Shown: one piece after another, positions 23,334-32,129 of the stretch
How the letters are laid out: each line of letters starts with the position of its first letter
How positions within the stretch are numbered: position 1 is the stretch's first letter
DNA from: Nitrososphaera sp.
Lineage (GTDB): Archaea; Thermoproteota; Nitrososphaeria; Nitrososphaerales; Nitrososphaeraceae
Direction: 5' to 3'
DNA length: 35,985 bases
NCBI GenBank assembly: GCA_025450475.1
Contig: JANWHJ010000020.1
Location: 1 to 35,985 of the forward strand
Position numbers and translations under genes: made by a program
The notes under the pieces: model-generated
Databases searched by the model: none
Told to the model about the DNA's origin: nothing
What the model saw: only the letters and a program-made list of their open reading frames with translations

Positions 23334-24053
23334 CTAGCCTATGCCCGGTCCGAATTTCGACGGGTCTTTATTTTTCTGTATGTCTTCCAGAATGGACTCG
23401 TAATGCCTGTCAAGGGGTTTGGTGTCAATCGGCACGCCTTCCAGCTTCGCGAACGTCGAGATGATGGCCTTTGCCGCGAGGGGCTGCGGCACCGTCGTCT
23501 CGGCTATTTCGCCAAACAGCCCTATCGCGTCGATGCCTCTTTCTGCGGCAAGCCCCAGGATGAGGCCGTTGAACCACGTGATGCTTGTTATCTCGTTCCC
23601 AACGGTGTCGATGCCCGCCTTTGCCAGCACCTGCTTTAGCTCTTGCCTGTTCACCACTCCGCATACTCTTGGCGCCCCGGTTACCTGCTCGCGCAGGTAA
23701 CCGCCTGCGCCGTACAGCCTCGTCGCCTTGCCTATAGACTGGACGTAGTCAAGGAGCATTTTGCACAGCCTGTTGAGCTCGCCGGGGTCCTGAGGCTGCG
23801 ACTCGCCGGTGAACACCAACAGCTTGTGGTCAATGTTGTAGGATATCTTGTAAACGTCGCTTGCGCTTTTCACCACGCCGTCAGAGTGCGAGACCCACGG
23901 TTTGTCGCTTGAAGTTATCTCCGCCACCTGCTCTGCCTTTAGCTGCTGGGACAAGAATGACGAAACTAGGCCACCCACCCTGCCCATGTCAGGCAGCGAA
24001 GCAAAGACCGTGAACTCGTTTGCCTTGATGTCCTTTATCTTGTTGATTATCAT
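23334..24053 (-). CDS. PAC2 family protein (proteasome assembly chaperone 2-like)
   Basis: A 239-residue protein with the PAC2 pattern: FASLPDMGRVGGLVSSFLSQ near the start, LLVFTGESQPQDPGELNRLC, RLYGAGGYLREQV, GNEITSITWFNGLILGLAAE and GLFGEIAETTVPQPLAAKAI. Archaeal PAC2 homologues are thought to help assemble the 20S proteasome, though ring formation may not strictly need them. Its ATG at 24053 overlaps the stop of the dehydrogenase upstream (ATGA), so the two are coupled; the functional link between them is not obvious. Confidence 0.9.
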   Translation of the reverse strand: MIINKIKDIKANEFTVFASLPDMGRVGGLVSSFLSQQLKAEQVAEITSSDKPWVSHSDGVVKSASDVYKISYNIDHKLLVFTGESQPQDPGELNRLCKMLLDYVQSIGKATRLYGAGGYLREQVTGAPRVCGVVNRQELKQVLAKAGIDTVGNEITSITWFNGLILGLAAERGIDAIGLFGEIAETTVPQPLAAKAIISTFAKLEGVPIDTKPLDRHYESILEDIQKNKDPSKFGPGIG

Positions 24054-24925
24054 TTTTCCATCCCGTTTATTTTTGCTAAGAACGCGCAGATCGAAGTATA
24101 ATCCTGGTCAGAAAAACCGCTGTTGCTTGCAGCCCGAAAGATCTGTTGCGCAAGCGCGGTCTGGGGCAAAGTGATGCCGGCGACCTGCGCGGTCCCCGTG
24201 GCAAGGTCAAGGTCTTTTAGCATGTTCTTGAGGTGGAATGACGACGTAAAGTCGTTCTTTACCATTTTCGGTCCTTTCTTTTCCGACAGGCCTGTCTTAA
24301 AATAAGTCGAATTGAGCATCTGGATGAATATCGACGGATCTATGCCACAGCCTCTGGCAAGCGTTATACCTTCCGACACGGCGCTTGCGACAAGCGCGAT
24401 GTTCAGGTTGAGCGCCAGCTTTATCACGTTTGCAGAGCCGTCCCTTTCGCCGACGTAAAAAGTCCTGCCCAGCTTTTCGATAACCTGCCTTGCTTTTTCA
24501 AACGCCTGCCTGCTGCCTGCTACCATTGGCACGAGCTCGCCCACCTCGGCTGCAGCCGGCCCTCCCATCACGGGCATGCCGAGCATCTCTATGCCTACGC
24601 TGCGCAATTCCTGCGCGCAGTGCTCGGACTGTGACGGCGAGATCGTACTTGCATCCACCACTACCAGCCTGCGGTTAGCCGATTCAACGATGCCGCCCTT
24701 GCCCAGAAGCACTTCCTTGACGGCTTCAAAGTCGGTGACGATGGTTATGACAAGGTCGCAACTTTCGGCAAGCTCTTTCGGGCTAGAAACAATAGTGGCG
24801 CTTTTTGAAAACCGCTCTGCCTTCGCGCTGGAGCGGTTGTACACCGACACGGTGTGCTCTGTATTGACAAGCCGGGTTGCAATCCCAGATCCCATAAGGC
24901 CGAGGCCTGCCACGCCCACTTTCAT
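24050..24925 (-). CDS. Beta-hydroxyacid dehydrogenase family (3-hydroxyisobutyrate / glyoxylate-succinic semialdehyde reductase-like)
   Basis: A 291-residue NAD(P)-dependent enzyme. The Rossmann motif GLGLMGSGIATRL is at the N-terminus, followed by VYNRSSAKAERF, where Asn-Arg-Ser points to NADPH. VVVDASTISPSQS and MPVMGGPAAAEVG form the substrate-binding region. The catalytic lysine lies in NVIKLALNLNIAL. A second helical domain begins with this segment. Substrates in the family include 3-hydroxyisobutyrate, tartronate semialdehyde and succinic semialdehyde; none is indicated by the neighbours. It is the first gene of a pair with PAC2. Confidence 0.9.
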   Translation of the reverse strand: MKVGVAGLGLMGSGIATRLVNTEHTVSVYNRSSAKAERFSKSATIVSSPKELAESCDLVITIVTDFEAVKEVLLGKGGIVESANRRLVVVDASTISPSQSEHCAQELRSVGIEMLGMPVMGGPAAAEVGELVPMVAGSRQAFEKARQVIEKLGRTFYVGERDGSANVIKLALNLNIALVASAVSEGITLARGCGIDPSIFIQMLNSTYFKTGLSEKKGPKMVKNDFTSSFHLKNMLKDLDLATGTAQVAGITLPQTALAQQIFRAASNSGFSDQDYTSICAFLAKINGMEK

Positions 24926-25030
24926 AAGTGCTCCTGCACACCCGCGACAATATGAAACTATACTTTTGCAGGCACCCCCTTCCCTGCCGGTGCCGCCTGC
25001 TTTATAGACATGCTATAGTCATGCGTCATC

Positions 25031-25972
25031 ATGTCAGGTCTGTGGTACAACGGCGCGGCGACGCTTGAAGAAAAAAAGAGCAAGTCGATAATCCACCCCT
25101 TCGCCGTAAAGAGCTACAACGGCCTTACGATAAACCCTTACCAGGGATGCGGCCACCGGTGCGCGTACTGCTACGCTACGTACGAATGGTCGCCTGAGTT
25201 TTACGACAAGATTTACGCCAAGAGCAACGCGCCTGAAGTGCTGGACGGGCAGCTTGCGGCATGGAAGTCAAACACGATCGACCCCGTAATGGTGGCCTCT
25301 GCGACCGACGCCTACCAACCGGCGGAGCTCCGCTACGGGCTGACCAGAAAGTGCGTGCAGGTTTTGCAGAAATACAACGTACCGTACTATGTGTTCACGA
25401 AGTCCGCGATAATCGAGCACGACCTGGAACTCCACAGACAATACCGCCACAACTGTTTTATCGTGTGGTCGGTTACCACATGCAATGAAAAGATACGCAG
25501 GGTAGTCGAGCCGGGGACGCCGCCTGCAAGCAAGATATTTGAAACGATTAAGAAGTTCATCGACGCCGGGGTTTGTTGCGGAGTCAACGTTGATCCGATA
25601 ATGCCGCTCGTGACAGACACCGACGAGGAACTTGACGCAGTGGTAAAGAGCTGCAAACTGGCGGGTCTGCAGCATGTGATTGGCGCGATGCTGCGGCTGC
25701 GGACAGACATATGGGAGCGGATGAAGCTCGCCCTGCGTATGCTCGAAATCCCTGGCGGCGTTGAAAAGTACAAGCAGATTTACAACTTTGGAGAGCCACT
25801 GGACGCCAAGTATGTCGCGGCCGACGAAAAATATTCCGATAAGGTCATCGACGACCTAGAGCGCAGGATCAAGAGCTGCGGGATGTCATGTGACTTTCCA
25901 GACTATATGGGTTCTAGGAGGATGGACAGATCGCACCTTGGGCAGACTACACTTCAAAATTTTCTAATGTAG
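25031..25972 (+). CDS. Radical SAM protein of the SplB-related/COG1533 group
   Basis: A 313-residue protein. GLTINPYQGCGHRCAYCYAT contains the radical SAM CxxxCxxC triad, with the aromatic residue before the last cysteine. Further conserved pieces are ASATDAYQPAELRYGLTRKC, YYVFTKSAIIEHD, WSVTTCNEKIRRVVEPGTPP and GVNVDPIMPLVTD. The group is related to spore photoproduct lyase, but most members are uncharacterised and are not repair enzymes. An extra CC (GVCCGVNVD) and late CGMSCDF cysteines may be structural. TTTATAGAC about 27 bp before ATG 25031 supports that start. Confidence 0.92.
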   Translation: MSGLWYNGAATLEEKKSKSIIHPFAVKSYNGLTINPYQGCGHRCAYCYATYEWSPEFYDKIYAKSNAPEVLDGQLAAWKSNTIDPVMVASATDAYQPAELRYGLTRKCVQVLQKYNVPYYVFTKSAIIEHDLELHRQYRHNCFIVWSVTTCNEKIRRVVEPGTPPASKIFETIKKFIDAGVCCGVNVDPIMPLVTDTDEELDAVVKSCKLAGLQHVIGAMLRLRTDIWERMKLALRMLEIPGGVEKYKQIYNFGEPLDAKYVAADEKYSDKVIDDLERRIKSCGMSCDFPDYMGSRRMDRSHLGQTTLQNFLM

Positions 25973-26313
25973 GCTAGCGATGCGCCCGTTCGATCATGCG
26001 TATGTTCATTTTCGCCTGTAGCCTGCAGAAAATATCGCTTCACATTCACAGTGCCCGTCGATCCATTCTCAGGCACAGGCACTACCGGCATAGTTGCGAG
26101 GGGGACTGGTAATTCTTCAGTCTCCGTGAAGATAGCCGACATATTGCAATTGATGGTCGCACATACTGACAAGAATTTAGAGCGTTTCAGAAATACTATT
26201 GCTATTCTACTTTTGTTAGGATTGTTTACAAAAGGTTATTTTCGATATATAAAATATATTGAAATTCTTGCAACCGCTAGAACCATTTATAGCGCGTCCA
26301 TGCTCATCAGGAC
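25973..26313 (+). pseudogene. Remnant of a DNA methyltransferase C-terminus in an otherwise gene-less stretch
   Basis: The plus frame around 26020-26165 reads KYRFTFTVPVDPFSGTGTTG, IVARGTGNSSVSVKIADILQ and LMV. 'DPFSGTGTT' is the SAM-binding motif I of beta-class N4-cytosine/N6-adenine methyltransferases, and the following strand aligns with their 'G-x-x-x-x-x-G-I/V-E-I' region. Motif IV (DPPY/SPPY) and the rest are missing. This is a scar of a restriction-modification or orphan methylase gene. The remaining part (26180-26313) is AT-rich and holds the ATTTATAG promoter box of the NUDIX gene at about 26283-26290. Confidence 0.6.
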
Positions 26314-26760
26314 ATGCAATACCGCAACCCCGCCCCTACCGTCGACGTCTTACTGCAACGCGATTCCAAGGTCCTGATGATAAGGCGCAAAAAGGACCCG
26401 TTCAAGGGCCAATTCGCCCTGCCCGGCGGCTTTGTCAACGAAGGAGAGACTATAGAGGAAGCGATGAAGCGGGAAGCCATGGAGGAGACTTCGCTTGAAG
26501 TCGAGCCGATCGACATCCTCGGTGTATATTCAGACCCAAAGCGCGACCCCCGCAAGCACATCCTGTCGATAGTCTTTGTAGGGATAATCGTAGGGGGCTC
26601 TGACAAGGCAGGGGACGATGCTGCAATCCTTGAGTGGGTCGATCTTGAGGGCATTGAAAAGCAGCAGATCGCGTTTGACCACATCACGATACTCCGCGAC
26701 TACAAAAAGTGGAAGGTTTTAGGCGGGACGTTCTGGTCCACCAAAAGAAGAAATGAATAA
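26314..26760 (+). CDS. NUDIX hydrolase
   Basis: A 148-residue nucleoside-diphosphate-linked hydrolase. The Nudix box is GGFVNEGETIEEAMKREAME then ETSLEV, matching GX5EX7REUXEEXGU except for Ser in place of the last Gly. RRKKDPFKGQFALPGGFV before the box and the late HILSIVFVG fit the ADP-ribose pyrophosphatase-like group, which often has a proline or tyrosine some 15 residues after the box; here VYSDPKRDPR follows. CATTTATAG lies 27 bp before the ATG. It overlaps the next gene by 8 bases. Confidence 0.93.
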   Translation: MQYRNPAPTVDVLLQRDSKVLMIRRKKDPFKGQFALPGGFVNEGETIEEAMKREAMEETSLEVEPIDILGVYSDPKRDPRKHILSIVFVGIIVGGSDKAGDDAAILEWVDLEGIEKQQIAFDHITILRDYKKWKVLGGTFWSTKRRNE

Positions 26761-27214
26761 AACCCCTGTACTCCAAATGGATGGCAGGTTGCGCGCCGAG
26801 AAGGACATCAGGCTCAGGATAGACCTGTTGGAGGGCCAGTCAAGCTCTATCGCCAAGATGCTCGCAAAGGCCCTCCGCGACCACAACGAAGCCGCGTTCA
26901 AAGAATACGCGGAGCGCCTAGCGGCAAACCGCGGCAGGGTTGAGGAGCTGCTATGGGTTATTGACGGAAGAGTCGGCCAAAGCGTCCTTGACCTGCTGGT
27001 CGCAGACAAGAACAGCAACCTATCGGTCAAGCAGGCCTTGGAAAAGCTCAAAGCGGGCGAGCTGAAAATGGACGATCTGTTGCCCGAAGCCCAGGCGATG
27101 GTGAGAAAAGGTGCACGAGATGAAAAACGCGCACAACGGCTGAATTGCAGCTACTTAGCTTGTACTAACAGCGGACAAGATTTTAGCCAGCAGTTTAGGC
27201 ACAAAAACACATAA
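26753..27214 (+). CDS. Coiled-coil protein of unknown function after NUDIX
   Basis: A 153-residue hydrophilic, mostly helical protein (RLRAEKDIRLRIDLLEGQSS, IAKMLAKALRDHNEAAFKEY, AERLAANRGRVEELLWVIDG). The first 125 or so residues have balanced charge. The tail (RLNCSYLACTNSGQDFSQQF, RHKNT) does not look like the rest: it lies over repeats that appear to belong to the suf regulatory region, so the original stop may have been lost or shifted. The start overlaps the NUDIX stop by 8 bases, suggesting a joint transcript. I do not recognise the family. Confidence 0.75.
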   Translation: MNKTPVLQMDGRLRAEKDIRLRIDLLEGQSSSIAKMLAKALRDHNEAAFKEYAERLAANRGRVEELLWVIDGRVGQSVLDLLVADKNSNLSVKQALEKLKAGELKMDDLLPEAQAMVRKGARDEKRAQRLNCSYLACTNSGQDFSQQFRHKNT

Positions 27215-27250
27215 TTAGCTTGTACAAATTCGCTTAGGCTCGCCTGCTAA
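27155..27250. promoter_or_regulatory. Repeated TTAG...CTAA-type elements before the suf operon
   Basis: TTAGCTTGTACTAA (27155-27168) and TTAGCTTGTACAAA (27215-27228) share an 11-bp identical core 60 bp apart. A third element, TTAG-n9-CTAA, spans 27234-27250 and ends just before the suf TATA box. The first is an imperfect palindrome. Such sites suggest binding of a dimeric regulator, possibly a DtxR/IdeR-type iron regulator given the operon they precede; this is inference. Confidence 0.45.
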
Positions 27251-27255
27251 ATGCA

Positions 27256-27269
27256 AAATATATATAAAA
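27256..27269 (+). promoter_or_regulatory. TATA box of the suf operon
   Basis: AAATATATATAAAA is centred about 29 bp before the sufB ATG at 27292. It is the strongest TATA-like sequence in the region. Confidence 0.65.
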
Positions 27270-27291
27270 CATAACAGCGTTATAGGAACGT

Positions 27292-28692
27292 ATGACGGCA
27301 AAAGGTCTTAACATGGACTATAGCAAGTATGACTTTAAAGACTCTACAGAACTTTACGTTTACCTCAGCAAGAAGGGGCTCTCAAGAGGCACGGTCGAAG
27401 AGATCAGCAAGATGAAGGGCGAGCCGGACTGGATGAGGGATTTCAGGCTTAGATCATACGAGGTCTTTATGAGCAAGCCGATGCCAAACTGGGGAGGCGA
27501 CCTGAGCAAGATCGACTTCCAGAACATCTATTATTATGCCAAGGCGTCGGAAAAGACCAGCAAGAACTGGGACGACGTGCCCGAGTCTGTCAGGAACACT
27601 TTTGAAAAGCTCGGCATCCCTGAAGCGGAACGAAAGTTCCTTGCAGGAGTAGGCGCCCAGTACGAGTCTGAAACTGTTTATCATCATTTAAGGGAAGACC
27701 TGCAAAAGCAAGGTGTAATTTTCTCCGACACAGATACCGCGGTCAAGGAATACCCAGAGATCGTCAAGAAACACTTTGGTAAGGTCATCCCGCCAGAAGA
27801 CAACAAGTTTGCAGCGCTCAACAGCGCAGTATGGTCAGGCGGTTCATTCATTTACATTCCACCGGGAGTCAAGGTAGATCTTCCGTTGCAGGCATACTTT
27901 AGGATCAACGCTGAGAACATTGGCCAGTTTGAAAGGACACTCATTATTGCCGATGAGGGTGCCGAAGTTCACTACATAGAAGGATGCACTGCTCCAGTCT
28001 ACAGCACCGAGTCACTTCACTCTGCAGTAGTGGAATTGATAGCAAAGAAGGGTGCCAAGATACGATACACTACAATACAGAACTGGAGTAAAGATGTGTA
28101 CAACTTGGTAACAAAGAGGGCATACGCGTATGAAGGTGCGACTGTAGAGTGGATCGATGGAAACCTTGGAAGCAAATTAACAATGAAGTATCCTGGAGTG
28201 TACATGCTTGGCAAGGGCGCGCACGCAGAAATCGTGTCAGTGGCCTTTGCTGGAGCAGGAATGCACCAGGACGCAGGAGCAAAGGTTGTTCACCTTGCGC
28301 CAAACACCACTTCGAGGGTCACCAGCAAGTCGGTGAGCAAGGACTCTGGCAGGACGACCTACAGGGGTCTGCTGCACGTTGCAAAGGGCGCAACCGGGGT
28401 AAAGTCAAACGTCAGGTGTGACGCGTTGCTGCTGGACGAGCGCTCCAGGACCGACACCTATCCATACATCGAGGTCAACGAGGACGACGCTACGATCACA
28501 CACGAAGCGACGGTAGGAAAGATAGGCGAGGACCAGATATTCTACCTAATGAGCAGGGGTTACACGGAATCTGACGCGCTGTCGCTCATAGTCGGCGGAT
28601 TCATGGATCCGTTCACAAAAGAACTGCCAATGGAATATGCCGTAGAGCTGACCCGGCTCATCAAGATGGAAATGGAAGGCTCTGTCGGCTAG
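27292..28692 (+). CDS. sufB: Fe-S cluster assembly protein SufB
   Basis: A 466-residue scaffold of the SUF machine, working with SufC and SufD to build [4Fe-4S] clusters. Family segments include the N-terminal helical region, [53 protein letters not shown] (a conserved Cys), [20 protein letters not shown], and the C-terminal [29 protein letters not shown] and [20 protein letters not shown] at 27292 fits the promoter; another ATG is seven codons later. It heads an operon with sufD, a Rieske protein, sufS and sufU. The ATPase gene sufC is not next to it. Confidence 0.97.
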   Translation: MTAKGLNMDYSKYDFKDSTELYVYLSKKGLSRGTVEEISKMKGEPDWMRDFRLRSYEVFMSKPMPNWGGDLSKIDFQNIYYYAKASEKTSKNWDDVPESVRNTFEKLGIPEAERKFLAGVGAQYESETVYHHLREDLQKQGVIFSDTDTAVKEYPEIVKKHFGKVIPPEDNKFAALNSAVWSGGSFIYIPPGVKVDLPLQAYFRINAENIGQFERTLIIADEGAEVHYIEGCTAPVYSTESLHSAVVELIAKKGAKIRYTTIQNWSKDVYNLVTKRAYAYEGATVEWIDGNLGSKLTMKYPGVYMLGKGAHAEIVSVAFAGAGMHQDAGAKVVHLAPNTTSRVTSKSVSKDSGRTTYRGLLHVAKGATGVKSNVRCDALLLDERSRTDTYPYIEVNEDDATITHEATVGKIGEDQIFYLMSRGYTESDALSLIVGGFMDPFTKELPMEYAVELTRLIKMEMEGSVG

Positions 28693-28715
28693 AAGATACT
28701 GCAGGTGATCCTATA

Positions 28716-30128
28716 ATGGCTACTACACTGTCCTCAATCGGCAGCGAATATATCGATTCGCTAGCAGATACCGACCCCTCCTGGCTGGCAGCTATGCGCA
28801 AGAAGGCGTTTTCGCAATACGAATCATTGCCGGCAGAAGTGTCGTCGCTGTATGCAAAGTATTCGGACGTTAACAAGATCAAGCCGCACAATGTCAATTT
28901 TGCCGCAACGAGGCTGGTTGGGCTTGGCAAGGACCTTGCAGACAGGCTGAAGGAACTGGAGGGAGAGACGGGCGTGCTGCAGGTGGGCCAGGAAATAAAC
29001 AGGATATTCGTCCGGGACAGTGTCGCAAAGCAGGGCATCATTGTTTCGGGCATAAAGGAGGCGCTATCAAAGCACGGCGAGCTGATCAGGTCGCACATGG
29101 AGGCAAACCAGCTCAACTACGGGGAGGACAGGTTCCTCGCGCTTGAAGCCTCGGCCTTCCAGTCAGGAGTTTTCGTTTACATCCCAAAGAACGTCGCGCT
29201 TGAAGACCCGATCAGGATAATCACATCGCTTGCGGACGACGGCACCTCACTGATATCTAGAAACATCGTAGTCGCAGACACAGGCTCTAAAGCGACAGTC
29301 GTGCAGGAGCTTTATGCTCCCGGCTCGTCAGGCAGGCAGGATGTCCAGCAGGGCTATTTCGAATTGATGGAAACGCACGTCAATCCGAACGCGCACCTTG
29401 AAATGGTGACTTTGCAGGCGATGAGTGCAGACACTGTCAACGTTTCAAACAGAAAGGCGTTTGTTGAAAGGGACGCCAAGATGTCCTGGTACATCGGCAT
29501 GTTCGGATCGCTCTTGTCGCGCTACAAGACCGACAGCATCATGAAGGGCAGCGGCTCGTCGGCCGAAGATGTGGAGATCATTTTTGGCGTGGGCAATCAG
29601 TCGTTTGACGTGATGTCAAACCTGATACACAACGGCCCGCACTCTAGAGGCAGGGTGCTGGTAAAGTCAGTTCTCAAGGAGACCTCAAAATCGTTATTCA
29701 AGGGCATGATCAAGATCAGCAAGGACGGTAAGGGCACCGAGTCGTATCTGGCGGGCCATGCAATCCTGCTTGATCGAGGAGCAAAATCAGACTCGATACC
29801 CGGGCTTGAAATTGAAAACAATGAGGTAAAGGCGACCCACTCTGCGTCCGTCGCCCAGATTGACGAGAACCAGATCTACTACCTTTCTACCCGAGGGCTG
29901 AGCAGGGAAGGCGCAAAGCGCGAGATCGTGTCGGGCTTTCTAGAGCCGCTGTCGAGAAAGATGGGCCCGACGATCAGGGCGTGGGTCAACTACCTGATAG
30001 AGAACAAGTGGCAAGGCAGACAGCTGATGCTCCGGACCGACGAAGCGATGGAGCAGATCTTGGAAGTCGAAAAGTCGCGCTACCGCGAAACGCAGGACAT
30101 TTTCGAGAAGCACTACAAATACAGGTAG
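28716..30128 (+). CDS. sufD: Fe-S cluster assembly protein SufD
   Basis: A 470-residue paralogue of SufB that joins it in the SufBC2D scaffold. FLALEASAFQSGVFVYIPKN and VALEDPIRIITSL mirror SufB's beta-helix entry, and DNSG-type stretches (DRGAKSDSIPGLEIENNEVK) plus THSASVAQIDENQIYYLSTR and GLSREGAKREIVSGFLEPL form the conserved C-terminal part with the functional histidine. GGTGATC 9-15 bases before ATG 28716 is a perfect Shine-Dalgarno match, as expected inside an operon. It lies 23 bp after sufB. Confidence 0.95.
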   Translation: MATTLSSIGSEYIDSLADTDPSWLAAMRKKAFSQYESLPAEVSSLYAKYSDVNKIKPHNVNFAATRLVGLGKDLADRLKELEGETGVLQVGQEINRIFVRDSVAKQGIIVSGIKEALSKHGELIRSHMEANQLNYGEDRFLALEASAFQSGVFVYIPKNVALEDPIRIITSLADDGTSLISRNIVVADTGSKATVVQELYAPGSSGRQDVQQGYFELMETHVNPNAHLEMVTLQAMSADTVNVSNRKAFVERDAKMSWYIGMFGSLLSRYKTDSIMKGSGSSAEDVEIIFGVGNQSFDVMSNLIHNGPHSRGRVLVKSVLKETSKSLFKGMIKISKDGKGTESYLAGHAILLDRGAKSDSIPGLEIENNEVKATHSASVAQIDENQIYYLSTRGLSREGAKREIVSGFLEPLSRKMGPTIRAWVNYLIENKWQGRQLMLRTDEAMEQILEVEKSRYRETQDIFEKHYKYR

Positions 30129-30133
30129 CGGCC

Positions 30134-30454
30134 ATGCCAGAAGAATGGATCAAAGTGTGCGACGAAAAATTGCTCGAGAACGGCGTACTGCTCGATTTTG
30201 ATCACGGTGACAAAAAAATATTGATTGCACGGGCCGGCGGTAAGGTGTTTGCAACCGACAGGATCTGCACGCATGCCTACGCCGATCTCGTAACGGGCAT
30301 AATGAACGAAGAAGAAAAAACCGTTACCTGCCCATTACATTTGTCGGCGTTCAAGCTGGACAGCGGCGCGCCGCAGAACTTGCCGGCGGAAGAGCCGCTT
30401 AAAACTTACAAGGTTAAAATACAGGACAAGGCAATTTACATTCAGCTAAGGTAG
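30134..30454 (+). CDS. Rieske-type [2Fe-2S] ferredoxin in the suf operon
   Basis: A 106-residue soluble protein with the Rieske motifs RICTHAYADL (CxH) and VTCPLHLSAFKLDSG (CxxH), which bind a [2Fe-2S] cluster through two Cys and two His. The VFATDRICTH and LKTYKVKIQDKAIYIQL contexts match NirD/BphF-type small Rieske ferredoxins. ATG at 30134 is chosen; an open frame extends back over sufD but is not family-like. Its place between sufD and sufS suggests it supplies electrons for cluster assembly or is an early recipient, which is inference. Confidence 0.9.
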   Translation: MPEEWIKVCDEKLLENGVLLDFDHGDKKILIARAGGKVFATDRICTHAYADLVTGIMNEEEKTVTCPLHLSAFKLDSGAPQNLPAEEPLKTYKVKIQDKAIYIQLR

Positions 30455-30456
30455 CT

Positions 30457-31704
30457 ATGATGCAAAAGGGTGCTCTCAACGTCGAAAAAATAAGGATGGA
30501 TTTCCCGATCCTGAAACGAAAGGTGAGTGGAGGCAAGCAGCTTGTTTACCTTGACAATGCAGCTACCACGCAAAAGCCCCTTGCAGTCATCGACGCCATC
30601 CGCGACTATTACATGAATTACAACTCTAACATCCACCGCGCGGTGCACCAACTCGCCGAAGAGGCCACGATCGCGTTTGAAAGTACTAGGGAAAAGGTTG
30701 CGAAATTCATCAACGCAAAGTCTACGGAAGAGATCATTTTCACTCGCAACGCCACAGAGGCGCTCAACCTTGTAGCCTATTCGTGGGGCCGCGCAAACGT
30801 GAAAAAGGACGACAAGATCGTGATCACGGAAATAGAGCACCACAGCAACATCGTTCCATGGCAGATCCTGACTACGGAGAAAGGCGCAAAGCTGGAATAC
30901 ATTGGGGTCGACGACAACGGTTACCTGAAGATGCACGAATACAAGGGCCACCTTGACAGCAACAAGGTGAAACTCGTGTCGGTAAGCCACATGTCAAATG
31001 TCCTTGGCACAATCGTGCCTGTCAGTGACATCATAAAGATGTCGCACGAAAAAGGAATCCCTGTGTTGATTGACGGCGCGCAGTCGGTCCCGCACATGGC
31101 AGTAGATGTGCAAAAAATGAACTGCGACTTTATGGCGTTTTCAGCTCACAAAATGCTCGGCCCGACAGGTGTCGGCATCCTCTATGTAAGGAGGGACATT
31201 CTCGAAAAGATGCCGCCGTTCATGGGCGGAGGCGACATGATAAAAGAGGTTCACAAATATGAAACAAGGTACAACGATCTGCCGTATAGGTTTGAGGGCG
31301 GGACACCTAATATCGCCGACGTCATTGGTTTTGGAGCCGCAATCGACTACTTGAACAATCTGGGCATGGACAAGGTCAGAGAGCACGAAATGGAACTAAC
31401 ATGGTACGCGATCGACAGGATCTCCAGGGTAAAAGGTGTGACGCTCTACGGGCCGCGCAACATGAACGACAGGGGCGGCGTCGTGTCGTTCAATATCGGC
31501 GACATTCACCCGCATGACCTTGCGACGATAATGAACGATCACGGAGTCGCAATAAGGTCAGGCCACCACTGCGCACAAGTGCTCATGGAGAGGCTAGACG
31601 TCGCCGCGACGTCTAGAGCAAGTTTTTATATCTACAACACGAAACAAGAAATCGACACATTCATTGGAGCGCTTGAAGAAGCAAGGAGGCTGTTCAAGAT
31701 TTGA
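30457..31704 (+). CDS. sufS: Cysteine desulfurase SufS (group II)
   Basis: A 415-residue PLP enzyme that takes sulfur from cysteine for cluster assembly. YLDNAATTQKPLAVIDAI and IFTRNATEALNLVAYSWG are the cofactor-binding start; the PLP lysine lies in MAFSAHKMLGPTG; the catalytic cysteine lies in IRSGHHCAQVLMERL, in the short loop typical of SufS that depends on a SufU/SufE partner. sufU follows immediately, overlapping by 4 bases (TTGA), so the two are coupled. Two ATGs (30457, 30460) are equally possible starts. Confidence 0.97.
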   Translation: MMQKGALNVEKIRMDFPILKRKVSGGKQLVYLDNAATTQKPLAVIDAIRDYYMNYNSNIHRAVHQLAEEATIAFESTREKVAKFINAKSTEEIIFTRNATEALNLVAYSWGRANVKKDDKIVITEIEHHSNIVPWQILTTEKGAKLEYIGVDDNGYLKMHEYKGHLDSNKVKLVSVSHMSNVLGTIVPVSDIIKMSHEKGIPVLIDGAQSVPHMAVDVQKMNCDFMAFSAHKMLGPTGVGILYVRRDILEKMPPFMGGGDMIKEVHKYETRYNDLPYRFEGGTPNIADVIGFGAAIDYLNNLGMDKVREHEMELTWYAIDRISRVKGVTLYGPRNMNDRGGVVSFNIGDIHPHDLATIMNDHGVAIRSGHHCAQVLMERLDVAATSRASFYIYNTKQEIDTFIGALEEARRLFKI

Positions 31705-32129
31705 GTGACGACATTTACCGCGAAATAATCCTAGACCACTACCGCAACCCGAGGAACAAGGGCAAGCTGCCTGACGCCGACGTGAGCATACACGACAGCA
31801 ACCCTCTGTGCGGCGACGAGATCGACATCCACTTAAAGGTGGACGGGGACAAGATAAAGGACATCAGGTTCGAGGGCAGAGGTTGTGCAATAAGCCAGGC
31901 TAGCGCGTCTATGCTAACTGAGATGGTGGCCGGCAAGCCGCTCACTTCGGTCAAGGACCTAAACAAGAATGACATTCTAGAAAGTATAGGGCTCATGAAC
32001 CTAGGCCCGGCGAGGATCAAGTGTGCTCTCCTGTCGCTCAAAGTGCTAAAGCTGGGGATGGTAAAGTACTATGCAGAAAGGGATCCGGCTTCCGCCAAAA
32101 AGCTCCAGGAAGACTCAAAGGGTCTGTAA
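31701..32129 (+). CDS. sufU: SufU/NifU-type scaffold and sulfurtransferase
   Basis: A 142-residue partner of SufS. The three conserved cysteines are in NPLCGDEIDIHLK, EGRGCAISQASASMLTEMV and GPARIKCALLSLKVLK, with Asp in the first motif, as in SufU. The protein accepts persulfide from SufS, and in the SufU branch uses zinc to open the desulfurase active site. The start is TTG at 31701, overlapping the sufS stop. It ends directly before a small zinc-ribbon gene. Confidence 0.95.
   Translation: MSDDIYREIILDHYRNPRNKGKLPDADVSIHDSNPLCGDEIDIHLKVDGDKIKDIRFEGRGCAISQASASMLTEMVAGKPLTSVKDLNKNDILESIGLMNLGPARIKCALLSLKVLKLGMVKYYAERDPASAKKLQEDSKGL

Noticed and set aside
23334-23639. C-terminal half of the frame starting at 23043
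   Set aside because: It is antisense to the conserved PAC2 gene and ends without family-like sequence; only the N-terminal part is kept as a possible remnant.
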